The notes: generated by a model from the letters alone, not told the origin. A stretch of 48,428 bases of DNA from Polytrichum commune (GCA_950295325.1 OX485804.1:52578001-52626428), one strand, 5' to 3'. Numbered from the stretch's first letter, positions 20,915 through 32,962 are shown. Made by a program: numbers and translations.

Positions 20915-23492
20915 ATGCGACACTCTAATCTGCACATCAATTGTGTGCCAAACTCGCCCAAGAGGAAAGCAAAGGGAGACTGCCTGATTGCAAGGGCAAT
21001 GGCGGAGTCCAATGAATTCCAGAGACAATCGGTAAACGATCAATTCTTCGGGCGGGTGGATGTGGAATGCAATATGTGTGGCGACGTTGGCTTCGCAGAT
21101 CAGCTCCTGTTATGCACGGGTTGCAAATGGCATGTTCAGCACAGGTAATATAATCTCCGAATACCCGGATAGCTGATAGCTGAGAGTTGTCTCTCAGCCT
21201 TATCTACTATTGTCCATCTATCTGCTGTTGTGCTTTGGGAACGTCATAGAGCTATGAAGAAGTTTACTCTGCGGTGAGTGTCCGTCTGATGTCCTTCGCT
21301 GTCTGGTATCCACGGTAATAATTTCTCCTGGTTGCAACAGCAGCCTTCGGTCCTCAACCTCTTGAAACTTAAGAGGCATTATTGTACCCATCACACCCCC
21401 GGTCCTTCTCGAAACCCTATTGAATCCTAATTAGATACAATAGGTGCTACTTAGATACCAAGCACCGAGACGTCAATTCATATCCCGTAATTAAGATCCT
21501 CACTCGGAGCCGTTTAACAGACCTACTAAGTCGGCACTGTACGAGATGTACCTGTAAATTTTTAAGAGGTGTTTTAAAAACTCGGACCTGAGTTTCTGTG
21601 CCATTGCACAATGTTCTAGCTGTGTGGACCATGTAATTTCGAAGCTGTGTCCACATTTCTGCGTTAGATGAAATTCATAAAGCAACTCCAGACCGCGAAG
21701 GAAATGAGGCCAAATAGTGAGCTTCGGAACTCAGACCTCGCTTTGTGCGTGAGCATCTAATTTAAACCTTCACAGCCGCCCTATTTATAACCGCGCAGAA
21801 ATTACTCGGCAAGTCTTGGGAGGTCTCCCCTACTGATGGCCCTTCTCTTAATAAATGAAGCGCACACAGTATTGTAGTACTTGATTTACATACGGAAGTT
21901 AAGTATACATCTCTGCACACTTTGCACTCAAGAACTGTCAGTTCCTGACGCTGAGCTCTTTCTATATATAAATAGCAAGCAACATTAGGGTACTTGGCAC
22001 TTGCTTACAGATTATGTCAATAAGTTTTTACACCTGAATGAATTCCATGACAGGTTTTCTTTTGGAAATTGTGACCTTATGATGTAGTAACCTAATTGGC
22101 CTGTAGCTGGTCAACAGCAGTTGTCAAGCGAGATATAACAATAAAACCTTGGTGTAGGACTTATATGATATTACCTGGTTTGGGAAAATCGCCTCTGAAA
22201 ATGTTCACAAGCATTCAGATTTCCTCTCATAAATTCTTAGATTTAAAAATTGCAATGCCATGAATTCCCAAATTTTGGTGTGGTATATATGCAGCAGCCT
22301 TCAAGTAATTAGAGCTTGTGCCTTTCACGGATCGATCTTAGATCTTAATGAGGCTAAAGATTCAGTTGCATTCGCATTTCAGACTTTTGAGTCTTCCTTC
22401 CTGTCTTACATTTACATTACGGAAAGGCTTAAGTTTCTGGTAGCCTACCATCAGTCTCCTCAGGTACCTTTGATGGTGAGCCAATGCCACAGTCGCATTT
22501 CTGTGGAAGAATTCAATTTATCTGAGATGATGACTTAGTGCGCTATGTCATGAAGATATAAATGGGGACATAATTAGCCACCAGTACACGATCGTTTTTT
22601 TAAATGTACATGGCAGCTTGTATCCCCTGCAGGCTTACGCCATAATATGAAGGGTCACTGCATTCGATTTAAAGATGGATTTGTGTCTTTAAAATCAGTA
22701 CTGGGATCTGACATGAAAATCACTTTCTCGGAGAGAAGTGTATCGCTCTCAGTTCTTCTAAACAACCATGAAATTTTTCTGAATGTCATTAGATTGGATT
22801 TGAAGCTGCTGCAGGTCTCTGGATATTCTGTGACTGATTTCTTGTGTGCATTGTTGCGTGATGCTCGCAGTTATTGCTGTACATCCAAAAAGGGAGTGGA
22901 AAATGGAACCTGGCTGTGTGACCGGTGCCGCTTTCCTAAGCAGTGGCCAGCAAAGAAGGATTTCAAAGGGTGTAAGCCCCATCCCATTATTGTAAAGCCG
23001 CGCAGCATTGCTCTAGACTTTCTGGTCCAGGTTGCACTCTCGCCCACGGAGCTGGGGGACGTGGATGTCACACCCGATTTTAAAACATTGCACATGGATT
23101 GTGGTTCCTACACATCATCTAGTCTACCAGATGAGAAAATGGGTGCCGATGCTCCGGCTGGCAATGTTGTGGGGGAGAGAGAAAGAAGTCGGCCTTCTGA
23201 GAACAAATCATCAGCAACTAATTCAGATGAAGAGGGGATCAGCTTCGTCTCACCAAAGATTCATGTGAAGGATGTCTCAACGAGGAAAGCCCACTCGAGT
23301 AGAAGTAACAACAAACATTCAAAGCAAGCTTCGGTACCCGAGGTGAAGTATCATTTATCTTCTATTCCTTCTCACCAGCTGAAGAGACTATCCTCTTTGA
23401 AGGCGTCCACCGGACCTTGTACTGCGCCGCGTGATGGGAGTTCCAAAGGTTTCACCCCCAGGTTCAAGTCGCTCTTGGACATCTCTTGTTAA
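20915..23492 (+). CDS. PHD-finger protein, two coding exons
   Basis: Exon 1 20915-21144 and exon 2 22871-23492 join across a GT-AG intron (codon AG|T) into 852 nt, 283 residues plus stop. Splicing assembles one C4HC3 PHD finger at about residues 52-98: CNMC, then CTGC, a conserved Trp, H-x2-C (QHSYC across the junction) and WLCDRC. The CGDVGF phrase and QHSYC are typical of plant PHD proteins thought to read histone H3 tails in the nucleus; a reader role is inferred from family. The rest is Ser/Lys-rich and probably disordered, ending RFKSLLDISC, a short hydrophobic tail of unknown role. The ATG at 20999 (GCAATGGCGG) has a better plant start context than 20915, giving 255 residues. The paired zinc ligands on both sides of the intron are strong support. 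Confidence 0.82.
21145..22870 (+). other. Intron of the PHD gene
   Basis: 1726 bp, donor CACAG|GTAATA and acceptor GCTCGCAG|TTATTGC. It interrupts the PHD finger between its His ligand and the following Tyr-Cys. A 92-codon frame (22260-22538) and the upstream extension of exon 2's frame (22647-22870) lie inside; neither resembles protein, so both are treated as intronic. An alternative internal exon cannot be ruled out without transcripts. Confidence 0.75.
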
Positions 23493-26200
23493 AATAATTG
23501 TAGCTGGTCCTCTTACTTGTACATTCCAAAAATATGACACTCGGAGAACTTTCAGAACAACGTTGCAATCAGGAGAACAAGGAAGCACTTGGGAGAATTG
23601 AGGGCTTTTGAGGGGGGGGGGGGGGGGGAGGGGAGTGTTTAGACTGGGCAGACTTGAAGTGTGTACAGATCCCAGAACATGCTTCATGATTTAATCCTCG
23701 TTAAGATCGGTTTCACGCGTAGTCCTCTCTTACGACTCGGTCACAATGTGAAGTTATTCAGTTCTAGGTGTAGGATTTTAGATTAGAAGGGCAGAAGTTT
23801 TTTGTTTGAACACCAGTTAAAAAGGCGTTTGAGGCGGTGGTGGGTGGCTAGTGGCTCTTTACATTCGTGGAGGGCACAGGTTTGACGTGAGGTGACATGA
23901 TGGTCTACTTATGGCACGGGAGGTTCGTTTTCCTGCAGCCTGAGAAAAGATAAGGTCGATACGTATTGAAACTCCCTCCAATTTATTACTGCAGTTTTCG
24001 ACGTCTCGGCCATTGAACCGCCCTAAGCTTGAGCCCGTGAGTTGAGTCGGCTTAATTACGACACATCTTTTGTAGTTGGATTTTGAGCATGTCGAATCAT
24101 GTGCCAAGTAACCTTCACAATTGGTGGAATACCGAACTGGTGGATAGCTCTGACAAGTTCTGTCGAAGACCCAGTTTCTGGAGTTTACTTCTTCGCTCGA
24201 CAGTTCTGAATGCAATGTTTAAGAATCGGCAGACTAGAGATTGGATTCTCGCCTCCAGGCTCCTAGGCTCTTGTAATCGTTAAAACCCTGCGGTGCATGG
24301 CTCGATGGAAAGCGCGGCCGAGGGTATTAAGAAGGAACCTGCAAGGTTGCCGTTGCACCACAGATAAGAAGATCCCAGGACCATCATGTGTATGTCGACT
24401 TGATATTGGAGCACCAGATAACCGGTGGGGGACATGTACATATTGGGGCTGAGTAGCCTTGCCTAACGTTGTAGAAAGGCTTGGCTTATTGGAAAAAAAA
24501 AAATCTCTCAGTGCATCATTTGTGGGTTTGGACAGGTAGGAGACATGTCTTATTACTTGGGATCAAAGCTAGAGGATGCGTTTTTGACGAAGAACACTTC
24601 AGAGAAAAAAGATATAATGAAGTGTTCGTCTAGGCCATATTTATGGTTACAAATTACATTTGACCAGGACAAGTAGATTCAGAGGAAAGTAATAGTCGTC
24701 GAATTTCTGGACGATGTATATCACTGGTGCACAAATGCCTACACCACTTGGCGGACACGATGAGTTCAGTCCGTGTCACAATTCCGCATCTTATTTGGAT
24801 CGGCTTCTCAAGATGGCTATGCACAGCGGAGGGTGATGAAAGAGGTGCAGCTAATCATTAGTGCATTGACTACTCTTGGGCATTGCAAGGCTTTTTTGCA
24901 GGCCTGGGGCTCCAATCTCATGCATCCTTGATGATCTCAATATCATATCTCCAAGGGTCCCTTCCAGAATTAAGCGGGGAGGGGAGGCAGTGCAGTGTGG
25001 TAGTAGAAGAAGCAATTTGTCGCCCAAATGGGGAACACTCATTTTCCCAGTAATGTATCTTGATTTTATCTTTGTTCACCTTTTTTCTTGGATTCATCTG
25101 CTTTTTAGGGTTGAGCTCCTCCACAGATGTCTTTCCTTGGAGGGGAATTCCTTTCACTCGAAACCTTTAAAATAGACAGTGATTCCCCTGAACACTCATT
25201 TTGTATGGTTATTTCTGCTTCGTTATGTTAAAACATTTTCATAGCTGTCTGTAAGCAGATATGCTTTCATGTCGCTTGGACACCCTGCAACTACCTTATA
25301 TGCATCCGCATAGCTTGAGTGGTTGGTGTAATCACCTGCAAAGTAGCCATGGTTGATCAACCTGGCTGTAGGACTAGTTTTTCACCGTCTATTAGCCATG
25401 GATGTCTTGCAACGTAGTTGGTTAGGGAATGTCTTTCACGAGTTTGTTGCAACATTGGACGTGTACGTCTCTGAAAGGTCCTTGAGCACCAGTTAATCAC
25501 GTGTTTGTGAGATCTCTCACATAGAGTGCGACATTTTTCTTAGCTTTCTGCTAATCACTACTTCCCCTTCAAATTAATTGTGTTCGCCAGCGCTCTTTTG
25601 TTGGTTTTCTGAAGCAGTTTGACTTGTAGATCGAACAGTGCAAGATTGTTGACACTCACCTTAGAGCTCCAGTTGCCAGTTCTGATCGATGCGTAGGAAT
25701 GAAGTCTCGAACATAGAATGTGACATTTTGTCTTAGCTTTCTGCTGACCACTACTTCCTCTTCAGATCAATTGTTTTCGCGAGTGCTCTTTTGTTGGTCT
25801 TCTGAAGCAGTTTGACTTGTGGATCGAGCTGTGAAACATCTCACCTATCAGCTCCAGGTACCAGCTTTGATCAATGTGTAAGAAAAAGATGAAATCAGAA
25901 CCGGTGCACGCGCTTTCAGGACAATACAAACTTTGGATTTTGAGCATTTGAGCAAGATGTGCTGAACATGTGAAGTTCATAATGCTTTTCAAGATGAAGT
26001 GGCCGGCTCATTGACATATATATTTGTTTGAGCACAACAGTACAATTTCACCTTGTGTGAGCTCATTTTTTTGGTCAGGCATTCGTGACTTTGATTAATT
26101 ATACCAAATTGAGGATATAATGTAATTCAATTCTGGTTTCGTGTTCAATCAGCTCCAACATTTGCTAACCTGCAGAATTTTCCCTCCACTCATTCTGCTG
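23493..26200. other. 3' flank of the PHD gene, non-coding
   Basis: Still fairly CpG-rich to about 25 kb, so it may hold UTR or further exons. A G run of 18 occupies about 23613-23630. The frame around 24876-25040 (CILDDLNIISPRVPSRIKRG) begins near a CAG that could be a splice acceptor, but nothing ties it to the gene. From 24.5 to 24.9 kb there is a loosely coding-like stretch with stops that I cannot identify. Confidence 0.45.
25484..25860 (+). repeat. Direct duplication, ~189-bp period
   Basis: TCTTAGCTTTCTGCT(A/G)A then CACTACTTCC, a GCTCTTTTGTTGGT phrase and CTGAAGCAGTTTGACTTGT appear near 25532-25630 and again near 25720-25818. The two copies differ by scattered substitutions. No coding frame spans them. 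Confidence 0.75.
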
Positions 26201-26289
26201 AGCCCAAGTGTGCGATCAGCGAAGAGTGCCCATTCAAGACTCACATAAGATAATCGGGTCTGATTTAAACTGCCCTCTTAAATGGCACC

Positions 26290-26610
26290 TATATCTGAGT
26301 GATGTGTGGTTATGTGAGGATCTAAGAAAAAAAATCCAAAAAGAGATGTTTTTAATAGACATTGGATTATGTGCTCAAAACTTGTTAACCATTCCAGGTT
26401 CAATAGTCAACCTGATTGGAGGGATCTATTTGAACATTCAATGAGAAAGAGAATCTTTAGTTTGATAATAAAATTGAGTAAGATATTCATATGAGCTCAC
26501 AAAATCATGAAGAAAATGGTTACATGTGTGATTTGGATTTGCTGACCATCTTGCTTTAATACCATGTTTCGTAGCTTACAAAAACTAGGTGTAGAACAAA
26601 AAAACATCCA
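26290..26610 (+). repeat. Dispersed repeat I-related copy
   Basis: Colinear with 17385-17680: GTG(T)GTGTGG-like start, an ATTGGA(C/T)TA(C/T)ATG phrase, TCAATAGTCAACCTGATTGG, GAATCTTTAGTTTGATAATA, ATGGTTACAT and an AACTAGGTGTA-like end. Shorter related sequence lies at 40660-40850. Confidence 0.6.
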
Positions 26611-26999
26611 CCTAAGACCCACATATCTTAATTTGGTTCTACAAGTAAGAGCAACATGCTTGCTAATCTCAAAACCATGGTGCAAGATGCACGCCATGAC
26701 ATGAACAACATGCACGGAGTAAATAGCCTCGGCAACCTTGTAGCAAGTGTCAAGTTTGGGGTTTGGTTTCCTGACACCTACCATGGGGGTGATAAAAACA
26801 TGGCCCGTGTAGGTTTGTTGCCAATATCAAACTCACTGGACTAGTTCACAACCTCTGACCCCGATTTAGGGGCTCACATTGGCTTCAAATATTAATCCTT
26901 AGGTTCTACATAGTAATCAATGTTTTGTGTTACGAAACAACACCTTGAAAGCTTATGTTAAGGGAAAGATCTTGCATGCATCATAGCTAAAGACACTCC

Positions 27000-27030
27000 C
27001 CATATAGATAGATAGGTAGATAGATAGATA
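27000..27030 (+). repeat. TAGA microsatellite
   Basis: ATAGATAGATAGGTAGATAG and continuing; about seven 4-bp units, one with a variant base. Confidence 0.85.
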
Positions 27031-27373
27031 TGTCGGTTGCTAGCAAAGCAAGCATGAATGAAGAACTTCTTCGCCTAAGGATTCCTACCCTCTTTTGAAG
27101 GCGGGCTCTATACTAAAGATAACATAGAAAGTACCATACATTTATGTTTGGAGGTGAGGAGACTGGGGCTGTTGTCCTTCATAACATGAGGTGGGTGAAG
27201 AGTTGGCACCCCGGAGAAGTGTGTGTTAGTGACTCCCCACCAAGGTAATTGGCTTCCTCGTCCTTAATAGACACTTACTCTTGGGCCATGAATAAACATT
27301 TAAATGGCCATCATTTACTGCAACTACCAAATCACTCATTGTTGGCTTCATATCAAAGGGTCGAGTCACCATG

Positions 27374-27752
27374 TACTAACCGATGTTGGACCGGTATAGG
27401 TGACTGCATGGTATCAATGATCAATATCCATAATGGTATCGAAGAACTCACCTGTGGGTATCAAAATTGTGATACCAATCAAATATTGATATTTGGCGGG
27501 TATTTCAAGGTGAGAGAATCTTTGTATGCCCACATTATTATGTGGGTCAATATCATTTTAAACCGTATTAATACTAGGTTGATTTCACCTAGGTATGAAA
27601 ATTCTTACGTGGTATATAGATTTGAATGGTATTGAAAACAAAAGTACCGTCAAATATCTATACTCTATTGGTATCAAAAAGTGTGAAATCCTCATCATAG
27701 ATACCCAAATGGTACTAAAAAAATAAACGATACCAGTCCATCACTGGTACGA
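27374..27752. mobile_element. Candidate TIR element rich in GGTATC motifs
   Basis: The left side TTGGACCGGTAT and right side ATACCAGTCCA are near inverted. The short direct repeat ACCATG lies at 27368-27373 and 27753-27758. The interior carries many GGTATC/GATACC copies in both orientations, as transposase-binding subterminal motifs do. The ends match imperfectly, so the boundaries are uncertain. The 128-codon frame (27249-27635) crosses the left end and is likely accidental. Confidence 0.4.
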
Positions 27753-27894
27753 ACCATGCATCTGATGTCCAATGACAGAGATAGAAATGCTATTGCAAAG
27801 ATGGGATTCTAACCCCACTTTGTTCCCATGAAGGATTGAGCGTCAGACCAATACTGGGATGATGGCATCAGTGAATGGGGAGAGTTGTCTGCTA

Positions 27895-28110
27895 GTTACA
27901 GATGAACTGGTTGAATTTGAGAAACGATTGGTTGAAGTTCAAGGCTTCAGGATAGTTATTGATCGATTTAAAAGAATCTATGGAACACACCTCAAGTTAG
28001 TAAAGGAAAAACTGAAAGATCACAACATGTAACCAGTTGGACTTAAGAAAAGCACTCGGATCTTGATCGATTATGCCCAAAAATCTCCACAGACACTGGA
28101 GGGCATGCAG
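27895..28110 (+). repeat. Dispersed repeat H, copy 4 (least interrupted)
   Basis: TTGAATTTGAGAAACGATTG, TTGAAGTTCAAGGCTTCAGG, AGAATCTATGGAACACACCT, GAAAGATCACAACATGTAAC, CAGTTGGACTTA, GATCTTGATCGATTATGCCC and ACAGACACTGGAGGG in order. It serves as the reference for the three other copies. Confidence 0.65.
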
Positions 28111-29128
28111 GTAGGAACTACAGCAGTGATTGAATGAACTTGGGATCGACCTATTAACTTCAGCTGGGAATCGAGGCTTATAAATTAAAGCAAGGCTTGA
28201 AGCCCATCAACAAATCAAGTCTCAGCCTGTTCTGGGGCATGTCCCAAATACATTGAAGCAGTGGAGCATCGACTGTAGAAATGGGTTCATCCTGCAGGGA
28301 TACTGAAGTTTGAAAGCCTCTTCCTGACTGCAAGCCTTTACACGAGCTCAACAATATGGACTTGGTTGTGAATGACGACGAGCAGTGGGTAATAAGGTAT
28401 GTATACCCAAAACAAACAGAATAAGCATTCAACATCATTGTTGTTGTTGTTGTTGTTGTTGAAACATGAAGAGATTTGGGCGAACCAACCCATACACTCG
28501 TTCTTTATTGGATGTCTAAACCCTTACCTCCAAGGAACTAGTATACAGGTTGGTTTGTCCCAGCCACATGAAGAGAGCTTCCTTACCAGATTGGAGTGGA
28601 TCTCAGACATGTGATCAATAAACCATGTACTTCTGCGGCATGTAGTTGTCCCATTTGTTTGTCGCATGTGTCGTCCTAGGAATCTCTACCAGATTTCGGG
28701 GTATAGTCAAGAAAATGAAACCCCTCCACTCATCTCCAACAATCCGGATCACATCTAACGGCCGTTGTTTTGCCATAGAAGGAGGAGGTTTCTTGTTTCT
28801 TTTGTCCTCTATGACAAACAACCCAAAGATTTGCAACAATTTGAGAACCAAATCAACCATGTCAACAATATAATATCTCGTTGGGCTACAATACCTAACG
28901 TTGATGTATTTGACACTTCAATATGATTATGTCCTACAGATGCACTACAAGCATATGAGTCCTAGGCAATTATCCTATGTCATTGAAAACTTGTCCTATG
29001 TACCTAGAAAATTTTACAAATCTAGTGCAATCATAGATTTGCATTGTTCTTTCATCGATGTGAGACAATTGCGTAGGACTCGTATGCTAGTAGTGGTGTC
29101 GTGAGACAAATGGAGCAGAGTTGAAGTG
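28111..29128. other. Intergenic, no gene recognised
   Basis: Holds a (TTG)n tract at about 28439-28461 and overlapping 75-81 codon frames on opposite strands at 28615-28873, without recognisable domains. Confidence 0.5.
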
Positions 29129-29131
29129 CTA

Positions 29132-30097
29132 CACTAAATATGATATTTAGTGTCACGAATTCTAATTGTCTTGCTCAATACTAATTGTAAACCATGGTAT
29201 AGTGTCATCAACACTAAATGTTAACCCAACATTATTTGTCATTCCTTGTAAACCTTTTAGGAGGATTATAGATTTACAGTGTTGCAATTACTGGCACTTA
29301 CCAAGTGATTTTTCATCCAGATTTCAATCATCCATGGCACTCTTTCATCACAAGCTGCTAACAAGAGAAGGTAGGGTTTCGGCCAAGGGATGAACTCATC
29401 CCTCATTTATGACAATATTTGCTCACTTATTCATAAAAAGTGTCATTTGAAAAGTTAAGCATAGTGACATAAAATATCATATGACACTAAGGGCCGGTTC
29501 ACACTATGGTTGTCCAAGTCGAGAGGTTGTGGGATTGAGTGGCCAAACTTTGTTGAGAGTCCAAAGAAATGAGCTGAAAATAGTCAATAAAATATAGTAA
29601 GTGGAGCCTTTGGCCGGGCATAGTGTGAAGCCTCCAAAGGCTAAGCCCAAAGTCCTAGCCTTTGGCCATGAACTCCCACGGCCTCTCGACTTGGACGGTC
29701 ATAGTGTGAAGCCTCCAAAGGCTGAGCCCAAAGCCCAAACCCAAAGGAGCATCCCACTTTATTCCTTGCTCAAAATAACCCCTCCAATTTAATGGTCAAG
29801 ATCTTGTCAATGATTGATATTTCAATGAAAAAAGAGTTCGGCCTCTCGACGGAAATTTGGGTCGAGCATTTTGCTCGACTGAAACTTTGCTCGAGAGGCC
29901 GAACTCTTGGCGCCATAACTTCCTAAAAGTGCTGCCACCTAGGCTCTTTTGGAAGCGACGTCCTTTGGACATCGGCCTCTAGTGTGAAGGCCGAGAGGAC
30001 GAACTTTGAACATTTCCACGTTTTCATTGGTCCAAACGCTTCTCCTCTCGAAGTTTGGCCATAGTGTGAACCGGCCCTAAACAACAGTTTTTCAGTG
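29132..30097. mobile_element. TA-flanked hairpin-ended MITE (type 4), interrupted
   Basis: TA at 29130-29131 and 30098-30099. The left end is the perfect interrupted palindrome CACTAAATAT-G-ATATTTAGTG. The right end is diverged (CACTAA, then ACAACAGTTTTTCAGTG after the insert). The Tourist element 29491-30077 splits it 20 bp from the right end. Related copies: 15129-15496, 11497-11690 and 14638-14790. Confidence 0.7.
29491..30077. mobile_element. Tourist-like (Harbinger) MITE F, 587 bp
   Basis: Flanked by TAA (29488-29490, 30078-30080). Ends GGGCCGGTTCACACTATGG and CCATAGTGTGAACCGGCCC are perfect inverted repeats. The interior has AAGTCGAGAGG and GCCTCTCGAC phrases in several orientations and two copies of CATAGTGTGAAGCCTCCAAA. 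Its first 19 bases resemble the ends of the element at 36910-37341, so the two may share a transposase. Confidence 0.9.
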
Positions 30098-30173
30098 TAG
30101 CTGAATGAGTGACTTGAGGTCTTCCTGCACCTTCATCGGCTTCCTCTGTTGCCATTCATAGCCAGTAGATGTG

Positions 30174-30702
30174 CCGCGTCACTGAGGCGCAGATTAGGGA
30201 GCCGGGCCTGTGGCCGGCTCCCACAATCTGAGCCGTTCACTTCTAAACATTCATCCAACGGTTGATAATATCCTAGGTGGCGGGCGCCCATGGTCGGGCA
30301 CGGGTCCCAAACGCAGGGGGGCATGCAAGGTCCGGCACGGGTCCCGGAACGCAACTCCCCATTAACTGCGGTCCAAATTAATTGATGTCCAAATTAATTG
30401 ATGTCAAGTGAGGAGAGGGCATTAGAATTAATTGATGTCCAAATTAATTGATGTCAAGTGATGAGGAGAGGGCATTAGAATTAATTGACATCAATTAATT
30501 TGGACCACATTTAATGGGGAGCTGCGTTCCGGGACCCGTGCCAGACCTTGCATGGCCCCCCTGCGTTGGGACCTGTGCCCGACCATGGGCGCCCACCACC
30601 TAGGATATTATCAATCGTTGGATGAATGTTTAGAAGTGAACGGCTCAGATTGTGGGAGCCGGCCACAGGCCCGGCTCCCTAATCTGCGCCTCAGTGACGC
30701 GG
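30174..30702. mobile_element. Mutator-type fold-back element, 9-bp TSD
   Basis: Two inverted arms of about 210 bp (30174-30384 and 30498-30702), beginning CCGCGTCACTGAGGCGCAG, nearly identical over their length, so both strands encode the same short peptide frame in opposite directions. The perfect 9-bp duplication GTAGATGTG (30165-30173, 30703-30711) is the Mutator signature. The ~110-bp centre holds two direct copies of an ATTAATTGATGTCCAAATTA block plus GAGGAGAGGGCATTAGA. CpG-rich, so likely young. Confidence 0.92.
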
Positions 30703-30711
30703 GTAGATGTG

Positions 30712-32860
30712 TGAGGCGTTGCAAGTTGCATGGACAAGTGTATGTAAGAGGGAGAGGTGCTTCGCCCTTAAATCTTGGGTAAGTGCCAGACTCCCATAAT
30801 GAATCCCATTGGCGACAAAACGAGAGCTTTATTATGTTTCACCTCAACCATGACACATTAGGTAGACAATGCTAAAACCAACACTTTGAGCGTTAAGTAT
30901 AATTAATATTCCTACATCAATAGAGTTTCGAATGCTCCTCGTTACACTATCATCATGTGAGTCCGAGGCAATCAACCCGTGTCTGTGAGAGAAACATGCA
31001 AATCTACTACTTTTTGCAGATTTTTCAATGACATAGGTTGACTTCTCAGTGACGCATGTCAATGACCCAAGATTTCTATGCATGTAGTGTTATCAATTGA
31101 AGGGAATTTCCAACACATCGAAGTATACCTATTTTGAATTCCGTATGCAGATTTAGTTATAAGGGTTCATAGTTTTTATTGGTTGATGACCCAGAACTAT
31201 CATGGCGATTTGGTGTTAAGGTGGTGGACATTCTCAAATTTGATATATATTTGTTGTGCAAGTTTTGGAGTGTTGGTTTCAGGTGGGGTAATGGTTTGAG
31301 CATATTTTACCTTAGCACTTTGATCATGAGGTGATAATATTAGTACGGCCCATGCACCCGTCATTAACTACGGTAGGTCGGCCAATAGGCTAGGATGGTT
31401 AGGTGTGTAGGTTGGTCCTAGGTGGTGAGGTTAATAGGCCACCACGTGTGCACATGTAGGTCATGGCATGGTTGTGTTCGTCACGTAGTGTGATTAAATT
31501 TGGAGGTGTCCTTCATCACTTGTAGAGTAGATAATTTAGGCCTTCACCCATTCATCCATGTTGAATAATCTAAGGCCCAAGAATGTAATCACATAACAAA
31601 CTCTCGACTACAATTATGTATCTCTCTTATATGTCATTGAATGTCATGTAATATATACCAACCTTTAGTGATTAAGAAGATTGGTGATTATTATTGCATA
31701 AGAAGCCAACATCAACATAATTACATGGGAATGATGTGTGAATTGTAATGGCAATTCTTCATATTTAAAATTTGGATGATTTGTTGTAATGTATAGGCAC
31801 ACAAAACTATGCCCAAACTATGTCATCAAGTAGTTTCAAATGTGTGGTCAATGCTTTGTTGACTTTGCTCCATATGGGTTGCATTTGTTTCATGTAACTA
31901 CATCAAATGTGTTGTTTTAAGTGATCCACAACCACATAATCTATATAGTAGAAGTACTTGCAATAGTAGATTGTAATGGGGGCAAAAATCTTGCAACATG
32001 ACACATGTATCTAACTTTGAACAACTATGTTTTTAAATCATCTTATAATTTGAACATGAATGATGGACTTTCACCAAGAGTCATTTATACATGTGTGCGC
32101 TATGTGTATTTGATGAAAAACTTACCTTTTGATATTTGCACAATTTTTTTTCTTCTTTTTAATACAAGAACATTAGAACAATAGTTCTAAATTTTGAATT
32201 GTCATCCTTCATTCTCATAGTTTTTATGTTCATTCAAGGCACGCTCGTGCTAATTGCTCCACGATCATGAGGTTTGATCAATGTGTGCTCAAACCTCAAA
32301 GTTGATGGACTGAAACTAAGTTCGTACACAAAAAAATTGTCAAGGAGATGATAGAATATACAATTTTAATCTCACATTATGCTTGCCACCTTGAATTGGT
32401 GTTTGTAACAAAAGCACCTAGCACACCCAAATTTGAGAATTTCATAGAATATTGCATTTCCCACATCATCAAATACAAGCTTATAACTCATAAATTGAAT
32501 TATCCTTGAGAAAAAGTCCACAACTCCCCCATTCAATCAAAAGTCCCAAAAATGTCCAATGCATCAATTTTGTGAAGGGTGATGAATTTGATGCGTCCGA
32601 ATTTGCCCAAAGGGCGGCAAGTGCACAAATGCATGTGGCATCACGGTATATGGATGAATAGGCAAAAAATTGTTTAAAAATCATGTAATGAGCCAAAACC
32701 ATCACCGCAAAAGTAAACATTTGAGTGAAGCATGGAAGAAACCCCTCAAGATCAATAATTGTGTGATGTTGTCACAAACCCTAATTTCCTCTCATGCTGA
32801 CACACGAATCACAAAGAAGAAGCCTCGATCAAAAGGGTGACACATATAGAAGGTTGGTGC
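30712..32860. other. Intergenic, no gene recognised
   Basis: AT-rich and CpG-poor. No repeat shared with other parts of the window and no coding-like frame was found. Confidence 0.5.
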
Positions 32861-32962
32861 ACGACCTAATTCACAAGAATTGTAAACGCGAGAGATGTCA
32901 ATGTGTCGCGAAGATGCGGAGAGGGTGGTTTTATCTCACGTTTCTTTTCCTTTCCTCGCCCT

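Noticed and set aside
24541-25175. Possible retrotransposon gag fragment or extra 3' exon of the PHD gene
   Set aside because: The translation is loosely protein-like but holds stops and no diagnostic motif; splice signals are only suggestive.
27249-27635. 128-codon plus-strand frame
   Set aside because: It crosses the left boundary of a candidate DNA transposon and has no domain.
30133-30782. Two similar short proteins on opposite strands (ECLEVNGSDCGSRPQARLPN)
   Set aside because: They arise from the two inverted arms of the fold-back element, not from genes.
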